This document shows, one piece after another, positions 16,318 to 24,800 of a stretch of 64,000 nt of DNA. A program made the position numbers and the translations under genes. The DNA is from Ruminococcus_C sp963590855 (GTDB lineage: Bacteria; Bacillota; Clostridia; Oscillospirales; Ruminococcaceae). Under the pieces are notes generated by a model, which had not been told where the DNA came from, did not search any database, and saw only the letters and a list, made by a program, of their open reading frames with translations. Numbering within the stretch: position 1 is the stretch's first letter; each line of letters begins with the position of its first letter. The stretch spans positions 1 through 64,000 of the forward strand of contig CAVAQT010000014.1 of the NCBI GenBank assembly GCA_963590855.1, written 5' to 3'.

Positions 16318-18999
16318 TTATTTTTTCTTGGCACTGCGGCGCTGTGTGCCGAAGCTGCCGTCACCTGCGCCAGCATTAGGTGCGTCCGGCTTAGAAACCT
16401 GTTCCCGCTCCGGTGCCTGGTTCTTCTGGAGCCGTACCGTCAGCAGCATGCGAACCGTATCCTCACGGATAGAATCCACCATTGCATCGAACATCTCGAA
16501 GCCCTCATAACGATACTCGACAACCGGATTCTGCTGACCATATGCGCGCAGACCGATACCCTTTTTCAGTTCGTCCATATCGTCGATATGCGCCATCCAC
16601 TTGGTATCGACTACCTTCAGCAGAACAACACGTTCCAGTTCGCGCATAATGTCTGCGCCGTATTCCTCTTCCTTGGCAGCATAGAGCGCCTTTGCCTTTT
16701 CCGTCAAAGCTTCGGTGATATCTGCCGTTGTCAGACCTGCCAGATCCGTTTCATCGTATTCCAGATCGTCCTCTTCGGTGATCCAGCCCAGGAAGTGATC
16801 CCGCAGACCAACCAAATTCCACTGATTGTGATCGGTTTCTTCTTCATTGATATACTGCTTTACTGTACCAGCGATCAGTTCCTCAAACATCTTGATGATG
16901 CTGTCGTGGATATCCTCGCCGTCCAGTACCTGTGCACGCTGCTTGTAGATGATCTCACGCTGCGTGTTCATAACGTCATCGTAGTTCAGGACGTTCTTAC
17001 GAATATTGAAGTTCCGTCCCTCTACCTTGCGCTGAGAGGACTCGATGATCTTGGTCAGTGCCTTGCTCTCGATCGGAGTGTCCTCGTCCACATTCAGTGT
17101 CCGCATCATGTTTTCCAGACGATCACCGGCGAAAATACGCATCAGATCATCCTCAACGGACAGGAAGAAGCGGCTTTCACCCTCGTCGCCCTGACGGCCG
17201 GAACGACCGCGGAGCTGGTTGTCGATACGGCGGGATTCGTGACGTTCTGTACCCAGAATGTACAGTCCGCCTGCTTCCTTGACCGCCGCAGCCTTTTCCT
17301 TTACCTCAGCACCAAACTGCTTGTACAGATCCTGATATACGGCTCTGGCATCCAGAACTTCCTGATCGTCGGTATCTGCATAGCCGATCGCCTCTGTGAT
17401 GATCTCTTCCGGATATTCCCGCTTGCGCATCTCTGCCTTTGCCAGAAATTCTGCGTTACCGCCGAGCATAATATCTGTACCACGGCCGGCCATATTGGTA
17501 GCGATGGTAACTGCACCCAGCTTACCAGCCTGTGCAACGATCTCTGCTTCCTTTGCGTGATACTTTGCGTTCAGGACTTCATGCTTGATGCCCTTGCGCT
17601 TCAGCATGCTGGACAACAGTTCCGACTTTTCGATAGAGATCGTACCCACCAGAACCGGCTGTCCCTTTTCGTGGCATTCTGCGATCTGTTCGATGATTGC
17701 CTTATACTTGCCCTTTTCGGTGCGATAGATCAGGTCGGTGTGGTCGATACGCTGTACCGGACGGTTGGTCGGGATCGCAATGACATCCAACTTGTAGATC
17801 TCACGGAACTCATCTTCCTCGGTCATTGCCGTACCGGTCATACCGGACAGCTTATTGTACAGACGGAAGTAGTTCTGGAATGTAATGGTTGCCAGTGTCT
17901 TGGATTCCTGTGCGACCTTTACGCCTTCCTTTGCTTCGATTGCCTGGTGCAGACCGTCATTGAAACGGCGTCCCAGCATCTTACGGCCGGTGAACTCATC
18001 GATGATGACAACCTCGCCGTCCTCAACGATATAGTCAATATCCTTGCGCATCACGCCGTTGGCTTTCAGCGCCTGGTTAACGTGGTGCAGCAGAGTCATA
18101 TTTTCCGGATCCATCAGGTTTTCTACCGCAAAGTATTCCTCTGCCTTCTTGACGCCGCGCCGTGTGATCGTTGCTGTCTTTGCCTTCTCGTCTACGATAT
18201 AGTCTGCATTCTCATTGACCTCTTCCTGATCCTGCTTGTCGTCCATTTCAACGACGGTTGCAGCAGTCAATGTCTTTGCAAACTTATCTACCACGCCGTA
18301 CAGTGCAGTAGACTTGTCGCCCTTACCGGAAATGATAAGCGGCGTTCTTGCTTCGTCGATGAGGATGGAGTCCACCTCGTCCACGATGGCATAATTATGC
18401 TCGCGCTGTACCTTGTCCTTCTTGTAAATGACCATGTTGTCACGCAGATAGTCAAAGCCCAGTTCGTTGTTTGTGCCGTATGTAACATCACAGTTATATG
18501 CTGCACGGCGCTGGTCATTGGTCAGGCCGTGCAGGATACAGCCGACAGTCAGGCCTAAATACCGCAGTACCTTGCCCATTTCGTCCGACTGTGTTTTTGC
18601 CAGATAGTCATTGACGGTAACAACATGAACGCCCTTGCCCGGCAGTGCATTCAGATATGCTGCCACACAAGCGACCAATGTTTTACCTTCACCGGTTTTC
18701 ATTTCGGCGATACGTCCCTGATGCAGAACGATCGCACCGATGATCTGTACCGGGAACGGCTTTTTGCCGAGAACACGATAGGCTGCCTCACGAACGGTTG
18801 CCAGTGCCTCTGCTTCCATGCTTTCCAGAGACTCGCCGTCCTCCAGACGCTCCCGAAATTCATTTGTCTTTTCTTTCAGATCCGCATCAGAAAGTGCCTG
18901 ATACTCCTCATCCAGTTCCAGAACTTTCTTTTTCAACGGTTCAATACGTGCCAGCTCACGGGTGCTGTACGAACCGAATACCTTACTAAAAATGCCCAT
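16318..18999 (-). CDS. secA: Preprotein translocase ATPase SecA
   Basis: Motor that pushes unfolded preproteins through SecYEG using ATP. The 893-residue protein has Walker A MKTGEGKT, the DEVDSILIDEARTPL Walker B region, the PPXD, the helicase motif NMAGRGTDIML, and the helical wing and scaffold. The C-terminus ends GTQRRSAKKK: the Cys-rich zinc tail that binds SecB in many bacteria is missing, as in several other Firmicutes. It has its own promoter and terminator. Confidence 0.97.
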   Translation of the reverse strand: MGIFSKVFGSYSTRELARIEPLKKKVLELDEEYQALSDADLKEKTNEFRERLEDGESLESMEAEALATVREAAYRVLGKKPFPVQIIGAIVLHQGRIAEMKTGEGKTLVACVAAYLNALPGKGVHVVTVNDYLAKTQSDEMGKVLRYLGLTVGCILHGLTNDQRRAAYNCDVTYGTNNELGFDYLRDNMVIYKKDKVQREHNYAIVDEVDSILIDEARTPLIISGKGDKSTALYGVVDKFAKTLTAATVVEMDDKQDQEEVNENADYIVDEKAKTATITRRGVKKAEEYFAVENLMDPENMTLLHHVNQALKANGVMRKDIDYIVEDGEVVIIDEFTGRKMLGRRFNDGLHQAIEAKEGVKVAQESKTLATITFQNYFRLYNKLSGMTGTAMTEEDEFREIYKLDVIAIPTNRPVQRIDHTDLIYRTEKGKYKAIIEQIAECHEKGQPVLVGTISIEKSELLSSMLKRKGIKHEVLNAKYHAKEAEIVAQAGKLGAVTIATNMAGRGTDIMLGGNAEFLAKAEMRKREYPEEIITEAIGYADTDDQEVLDARAVYQDLYKQFGAEVKEKAAAVKEAGGLYILGTERHESRRIDNQLRGRSGRQGDEGESRFFLSVEDDLMRIFAGDRLENMMRTLNVDEDTPIESKALTKIIESSQRKVEGRNFNIRKNVLNYDDVMNTQREIIYKQRAQVLDGEDIHDSIIKMFEELIAGTVKQYINEEETDHNQWNLVGLRDHFLGWITEEDDLEYDETDLAGLTTADITEALTEKAKALYAAKEEEYGADIMRELERVVLLKVVDTKWMAHIDDMDELKKGIGLRAYGQQNPVVEYRYEGFEMFDAMVDSIREDTVRMLLTVRLQKNQAPEREQVSKPDAPNAGAGDGSFGTQRRSAKKK

Positions 19000-19035
19000 G
19001 GATCTACCGCCTTTTATTCAAATTATACAATAACT

Positions 19036-19064
19036 AGTATAGCACGAACCACCCTGCTTGTCAA
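19036..19064 (-). promoter_or_regulatory. Promoter of secA
   Basis: Minus-strand TTGACA (19059-19064), 17 bp, TATACT (19036-19041). Confidence 0.8.
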
Positions 19065-19192
19065 TAGATTTTGAAATATTTTCACAAAGATCAATTCATT
19101 TCCAGACGCGCAGCGTGCGCTGTGCCGAGTTTTCGGCGCAACATTTCCAGGCGTTTCCACAACACTCCCGATTTTCTGTTGAAAAGCAGCGC

Positions 19193-19822
19193 TTATTCGC
19201 TCCGGGAAGGGCAGAACGCCGCCATAGGACATCCCTTGCACTGCGGCTTTCTGGCACGGCAGGTATCTCTGCCGAACCAAACCACACGGTGGCAAAAGTC
19301 CGAGGAGCGCTCCGGCGGGATCAGCGGCCGGAGATCCTTTTCCACCTGCACAGGATCTTTGGATTTAGTCAGTCCCAGCCGTCCGGTAATGCGGATAAAG
19401 TGCGTGTCCGCCACGATTGCCGGCTTACCGTAAATGTCGCCCAGGATCAGATTGGCTGTTTTGCGCCCGACACCAGACAGGGACAGCAGATCTTCCATAT
19501 TGTCCGGCACAACGCCGTCAAAATGCAGGAGCAGCTGCGCAGACATCTCCTTAATGCTCTTGGCTTTCATATGAAAAAAACCGCAGGGGCGGACGATCTC
19601 CTCCAGATCAGCAATATCTGCCGCCGCCAGAGATTCCAGTGTAGGATATGCTGCAAATAATTTTGGGGTGATCTGGTTGACCCTGGCATCGGTACACTGT
19701 GCCGACAGCCGCACAGCGATCAGCAGTTCATAAGGCTTTTCATATTGCAGTGCACAGGTTGCCTGGGGATAAACTTCTTCCAGCGTCTGCACTGCAAGCA
19801 AAGCGCGTTCTTTTTTCGTCAT
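19193..19822 (-). CDS. nth: Endonuclease III
   Basis: DNA glycosylase/AP lyase that removes oxidised pyrimidines. 209 residues: helix-hairpin-helix LSGVGRKTANLIL with the catalytic Lys, the catalytic Asp in VADTHFIRI, and a C-terminal [4Fe-4S] loop with spacing C-x6-C-x2-C-x5-C. All key residues are present. Its ATG overlaps the stop of the upstream acetyltransferase (ATGA), so the two are translationally coupled. Confidence 0.96.
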   Translation of the reverse strand: MTKKERALLAVQTLEEVYPQATCALQYEKPYELLIAVRLSAQCTDARVNQITPKLFAAYPTLESLAAADIADLEEIVRPCGFFHMKAKSIKEMSAQLLLHFDGVVPDNMEDLLSLSGVGRKTANLILGDIYGKPAIVADTHFIRITGRLGLTKSKDPVQVEKDLRPLIPPERSSDFCHRVVWFGRDTCRARKPQCKGCPMAAFCPSRSE

Positions 19823-20295
19823 GTGTTTTCTCCTTTTCTATACTCCATTTTCAACAGCGGCACCCAATCGTCCTCCAATATCTTTTCCCCGGTCAGCCGA
19901 AATCCATTTCTCTCATAGAATGCAATACCCCGTGCATTGTATTCTAGCACCCAAAGAGAAGCTGCATGCTTTTCCTGCACCGCAAACCGCAGCAATGCTG
20001 CACCGATGCCCTGACTCTGAAACTGTGGTTCGACAAACAGCTTCTCAATTTCCGCGTCGGAAATGCGAATGATGCCTTTGACAACACCATCGTCGTACAC
20101 ATAGCTGTTTCGCAGTTCCGCTGAACCTTGCACATACGTTTTTGCCGTGTCCAATACATTCAATTCGTCAAAATAATAAGCATCGTTCCGGAAAAAGGGA
20201 TAGAAATTGGTACGGTAGTTCGTCACAATAATTTCTGCGATCCGTCCGGCATCTCTTTCAGCTGCTGAACGGATGTATCTGGTTTCTGCCTGCAT
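19819..20295 (-). CDS. GNAT-family N-acetyltransferase
   Basis: 158 residues with the GNAT fold: acetyl-CoA loop FQSQGIGAALLRFA and the C-terminal YNARGIAFYERNGF. The substrate is unknown. The start at 20295 (MQAETRYIRSA) has AAAGGA about 9 nt upstream; an ATG 8 codons earlier overlaps that site. It is the middle gene of acetyltransferase-acetyltransferase-nth, overlapping nth by 4 nt. Confidence 0.85.
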   Translation of the reverse strand: MQAETRYIRSAAERDAGRIAEIIVTNYRTNFYPFFRNDAYYFDELNVLDTAKTYVQGSAELRNSYVYDDGVVKGIIRISDAEIEKLFVEPQFQSQGIGAALLRFAVQEKHAASLWVLEYNARGIAFYERNGFRLTGEKILEDDWVPLLKMEYRKGENT

Positions 20296-20324
20296 CGTAT
20301 ATGTATCCTTTCTTCCCATACGCG

Positions 20325-20807
20325 CTACAGCTCCAGCAAAAAGAAATCGCAGTCTGCATAGGGGTGGCTGAACCGCACCGGCAACTCACTTTCTGACACT
20401 TTCTGGAACCCGGCTTTCTCATAGAACCGATGGGCTCTGACGGTATTGTACGGCGTATCCAGCATCAATGTGCGGATACCGTTTTCTTTTGCAAATTGCA
20501 GCAGCACCGCATAAAGCTGCCGCCCCAGATGCACCGGATCGCCCTGGTATTTCTCATAGACAAAAAATTTTTTCAGCACGGCAATGCCGTTTCCGCAGGG
20601 CATGATGCCAATCGTACCGGCAAGCTTTTCCCCGTCTCTGGCGATCCAGAAGCTACCGCCAATGCGGAAATAGGCATCTCGAATGTGCAGCAGATCCGGC
20701 TGATCCTTCACCGTGACCATGGGACGAGTGCCGTCATTCTGAAAGTGCAGTACCAGGTCTATCACATCCTGGGTGTAGGATTCTTCAAATGGTGTAATGG
20801 TAATCAT
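20325..20807 (-). CDS. GNAT-family N-acetyltransferase
   Basis: 160 residues, GNAT fold, with KKFFVYEKYQGDPVHLGRQL for the acetyl-CoA site and NTVRAHRFYEKAGF near the C-terminus. It differs clearly from its downstream neighbour, so this is not a recent duplication. The substrate is unknown. First gene after a good promoter. Confidence 0.85.
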   Translation of the reverse strand: MITITPFEESYTQDVIDLVLHFQNDGTRPMVTVKDQPDLLHIRDAYFRIGGSFWIARDGEKLAGTIGIMPCGNGIAVLKKFFVYEKYQGDPVHLGRQLYAVLLQFAKENGIRTLMLDTPYNTVRAHRFYEKAGFQKVSESELPVRFSHPYADCDFFLLEL

Positions 20808-20916
20808 AATATCAGCATCTTCCTTTCACTTCGGCATTGACAGCTGTTTCCCGATATTTCCGCAAATTCTCAAATTCATTTTTCATGCAGGCAAAAGCCT
20901 GAAAACGATAGATCTT

Positions 20917-20945
20917 ATTATAACATATTTCCGCAGAAAATGCAA
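20917..20945 (-). promoter_or_regulatory. Promoter of the acetyltransferase-nth operon
   Basis: Minus-strand TTGCAT (20940-20945), 17 bp, TATAAT (20917-20922). Confidence 0.8.
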
Positions 20946-21008
20946 AACCAAAATCCAACCATACTGACCGCCCGCCTGACGCATCCCTGTCACCCTGTTT
21001 TATTGACA

Positions 21009-21037
21009 TTGACTTGTCTTCAAAAAGATGTTATAAT
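21009..21037 (+). promoter_or_regulatory. Promoter of the 130-residue unknown gene
   Basis: TTGACT (21009-21014), 17 bp, TATAAT (21032-21037). Confidence 0.78.
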
Positions 21038-21135
21038 CAAACCAGACAAAAGCAGTACTGCACAGAGTATCCCGCTTTTCGCAGCACTGCCCATGCCAAG
21101 ATACTAAACATACTTTAAAAACCGAGGTGTCACAA

Positions 21136-21528
21136 ATGCAGAACTTTTCCACGATTTTTTCAGCTGCGGCGGCGCAGTTTGCAAAAGCATACCCCAAAGA
21201 CGGCGCACTATACCAGCAGGCAGTGTCCTGCTTTGCATCGGCAGAACCAGAAGCCATGCTCGCCCTGGTGCTGCTGCGTCAGGTGCAGCAGCAGCTGACA
21301 GGTACGTCAGTGCCGCTCTGCCGGGAGATGCTGGCTTTGGAAACAAAAGCGGCTTCCGTTTCGGAACTGCATCCGGTGCAGCAGTGGTGGCATCGCTGGC
21401 TGGGCTGCGGCATCTCCATGGGCGTTTCCGGGTGGGATGCACTGTGGCAGGCAGCTGACGATGCCCTGCAGCTCCTGCCAAAATCGCTGACGGCAATCTG
21501 CCTGGAAGAGATTCTGCGGAAGTTCTGA
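21136..21528 (+). CDS. Uncharacterised 130-residue protein
   Basis: I recognise no family. The product is helical and rich in Ala, Gln, Leu and Trp (HPVQQWWHRWLGCG), with no signal peptide, membrane segment or metal motif. Its reality rests on three points: a near-consensus promoter upstream, the ribosome site GAGGTG 6 nt before the ATG at 21136, and codon use like its neighbours. A GTG 9 nt earlier lies inside the ribosome site and is not the start. It is monocistronic, upstream of gltB. Confidence 0.65.
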   Translation: MQNFSTIFSAAAAQFAKAYPKDGALYQQAVSCFASAEPEAMLALVLLRQVQQQLTGTSVPLCREMLALETKAASVSELHPVQQWWHRWLGCGISMGVSGWDALWQAADDALQLLPKSLTAICLEEILRKF

Positions 21529-21716
21529 CAGGTGTCCGGAATGGAAAAACAACTGTTTTTGTTTGACTTGCATTTATTTCGTTTTGTACGAACGGGAAGA
21601 ACTTTCAAAAAGCAAGCAAAACGGAAAAACAGAAAAAATATTCGGTATTTTCCTTTTTATAAAAGAAAAACTTCGTGTTTTTTCTTGCTTTTTTCAGAAA
21701 AAGCAAAAAAAACCTA

Positions 21717-21745
21717 TTGACAAACCGGCTGGAATGGTCTATAAT
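21717..21745 (+). promoter_or_regulatory. Consensus promoter of gltBD
   Basis: TTGACA (21717-21722), exactly 17 bp, TATAAT (21740-21745). The region from 21529 to 21716 is very AT-rich, with short A/T hairpins and no gene. Confidence 0.87.
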
Positions 21746-21759
21746 AAGAATCAGCAAAA

Positions 21760-21850
21760 GCAACCGCGTGATATGGCGGTTTGCAATAGGGAAAGCAATG
21801 GCGCTTTATGAAAAGAAACAGCAGTGTTTCTTTTTGTAAGGCGCTTTTTT
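21760..21850 (+). promoter_or_regulatory. gltB leader attenuator: two hairpins and an intrinsic terminator
   Basis: Hairpin 1 (21760-21784): GCAACCGC/GCGGTTTGC with a bulged T and an 8 nt loop. Hairpin 2 (21792-21807): AAAGC/GCTTT with hexaloop AATGGC. Terminator: 20 bp stem (21801-21820 with 21825-21844, three G-U pairs), loop GCAG, then TTTTTT. Hairpin 2 shares 7 nt with the base of the terminator, so the two exclude each other. A hexaloop with A at 1 and G at 4 that overlaps a terminator is the hallmark of ANTAR-protein antitermination. Hairpin 1 does not fit the hexaloop rule. Confidence 0.7.
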
Positions 21851-21875
21851 GTTATCTTGCAAAGGAGTAATGACC

Positions 21876-24800
21876 ATGGATAACTACAGAAATCAGGAAC
21901 CGTTTGCAAAGAACGGTTTGTATGATCCGCGCTTTGAGCACGAAAACTGCGGTATCGGTGCAGTCGTCAACATGGACGGCACATCCGACCGAAAGGTCGT
22001 AGACAGCGCACTGCGCATCGTGGAGACACTGGAGCACAGAGCCGGCAAGGATGCAGAGGGAAAAACCGGTGACGGTGTCGGCATCCTGCTTCAGATCTCG
22101 CACACCTATTTTTCTAAGGTAGCAAAAGAAGCCGGTATTCCCATCGGAGACAAGCGAGAATACGGTATCGGCATGTTCTTCTTCCCGCAGACCAAGGAAA
22201 AATACGAAAAGGCAATGCAGACCTTTGAGGAAGTCCTGAAAGAAGAGCACCTGGAATTTCTGGGCTGGCGTGAAGTACCGGTAAACCCGGATGTTCTGGG
22301 CACAAAGGCACTGGACAGCATGCCCCACATCATGCAGGCATTCATCAAAAAGCCGGATGACTGCGCAAAGGGTCTGGAATTTGACCGAAAGCTGTACATC
22401 GCCCGGATGGTATTTGAAAAGCGGGACAGTGAGACCTATGTGGTATCCTGCTCCAGCCGTACCATCGTATATAAAGGTATGTTCCTGGTAAAACAGCTTC
22501 GTTTGTTCTACCACGATCTGAACAGCCCGGACTATCACTCCGCCATCGGTATTGTCCACTCCCGTTTCAGCACCAACACCAACCCCAGCTGGCAGCGTTC
22601 TCATCCGAACCGCATGATGGTACACAACGGTGAGATCAACACCATTACAGGTAATGTAGACAAGATGCTGAGCCGCGAGAACATTCTCCACTGCAAAGCA
22701 CTGGATGACCGCATGAAGGATATCTTCCCCATGCTGGATGTCCGCGGCTCTGACTCCGCCCGTCTGGACAACACACTGGAATTTATGACCATGTCCGGTA
22801 TGGATCTGCCGCTGGCAGTCATGATGACCATTCCGGAACCGTGGCAGCATATCCCCACCATGAGCCGTGAAAAGCGCGCATTCTATCAATATTATGCCAC
22901 CATGATGGAACCCTGGGACGGCCCGGCATCCATCATCTTCTCCGACGGTGACATTATGGGTGCGGTACTGGACAGAAACGGTCTGCGTCCTTCCCGGTAT
23001 TATGTCACCGACGACGGATGTCTTATCCTCTCCTCCGAAGTCGGCGCGCTGGATGATATCCCGGCAGAAAAGATCGTAAAAAAAGAGCGTCTCCATCCGG
23101 GTAAGATGCTGCTGGTAGACACCGTCAAGGGCAAGCTGATCGACGATGAGACTATCAAGAATTTCTATGCAAAGCGTCAGCCCTACGGTGAGTGGCTGGA
23201 TCATAACCTGTTCAGTCTCAGCGAACTGAAAGTGCCCAACAAGCGTCCGTTCCGCCACGGCGGCAAGGAACTGCTCCGGCTGCAGCGTGCTTTCGGCTAT
23301 ACTTATGAATCGCTGTACCATGTCATGGTTCCCATGGCACTGAACGGCGGCGAGCCCACTGCGGCAATGGGTGCAGATACCCCGATCCCGGCAATGTCCA
23401 AAAAGAATCCACCGCTGTTTGACTACTTCAAGCAGATGTTTGCACAGGTAACCAATCCGCCGATCGACTCTATCCGGGAATCGGTCATCACAGATACCAC
23501 CGTTTATCTGGGTGTATCCGGCAACATCCTGGAAGAGGATGAACGGAACTGTCGTGTGCTGAAGGTGAAAAACCCCATCCTGACAAACCTGGATCTGATG
23601 AAGATCCGCGGCATGAACATCGACGGTCTGCAAACCGCAGATATTTCCATGCTGTATACCAAGGATGTCTCGCTGCATGATGCCATCGAAAACTTGTATC
23701 ATCAGGCAGAAGAGGCACATGCCAAGGGTGCAACCATCCTGATTCTGACCGACCGCGGCGTAGATCAGGAACATCTGGCGATTCCGTCTCTGCTGGCAGT
23801 AGCTGCCCTGGAAACTTATCTGGTACGCACCAGAAAGAACACCGCCATCTCCCTCATCATCGAAACCGCAGAGCCTTGCGAAGTACATCACTTTGCAACC
23901 CTGCTGGGCTTTGGCGCAAGCGCAGTCAATCCGTATCTGGCACTGGATTCCCTGTATGATATGATTAACCGCGGCCTGGTGGATAAGGACTATTCTCAGG
24001 CAAGCAAGGCGTATATTGACGCACTGGTCTCCGGCATCGTCAAGATCGCATCGAAGATGGGTATCTCCACCATCCAGTCCTATCAGGGCTCCAAGATCTT
24101 TGAGGCGCTGGGCATCAGCGAAAGCGTGATGAACGAATACTTCCCGGATACAGTCAGCCGTGTAGGCGGTATTGATCTGGACGATATCGCAAAGCGCAGC
24201 ATGACCATGCACGAAAGCGCATTCGATCCCAACGAGCTTGGCATGGACGAGGGACTGCGCAGCGTGGGCTGGCACAAGGAACGGAGCAACCAGGAAGAGC
24301 ATCTGTACAATCCGGAGACCATTCACCTGCTCCAACAGGCAACCTGGCGGGACGATTACAACCTGTTCAAGCAGTATACCGCCTGTGTCAATGCCGAAGA
24401 CCGGCACATCACTCTCCGCAGCACACTGGACTTCAAATTTGCGGAGGACGGCGGCATCCCCATGGAAGAGGTCGAAAGCGTTGAGTCCATTATGCGCCGC
24501 TTCAAGACCGGTGCAATGTCCTACGGTTCTATCTCTCAGGAAGCCCACGAATGCATGGCAATCGCCATGAACCGCATCGGCGGCAAGTCCAACAGCGGTG
24601 AGGGCGGCGAAGATCTGGAACGCATCGTCACCGCAGGCAGCGCCGTGGATAAGTGCTCTGCCATCAAGCAGGTCGCATCCGGACGTTTCGGCGTCACATC
24701 TAAGTATCTGACCTCTGCAAAGGAGATCCAGATCAAGATGGCACAGGGCGCAAAGCCCGGCGAGGGCGGACATCTGCCGGCAAAGAAGGTATACCCGTGG

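Noticed and set aside
16588..18558. A 656-codon open frame opposite secA
   Set aside because: Antisense shadow of a gene with clear SecA motifs; no start signals of its own.
19030..19065. A third copy of the ACTAGT/GTCAATAG block at the secA promoter
   Set aside because: Both pieces are present but 17 bp apart, forming the -10 and -35 regions themselves; no fixed spacing as in metY and sbp.
21746..21850. Cyanobacterial-type glnA glutamine riboswitch before gltB
   Set aside because: The conserved three-way junction and its core bases are absent; the structure is a simple terminator with upstream hairpins.
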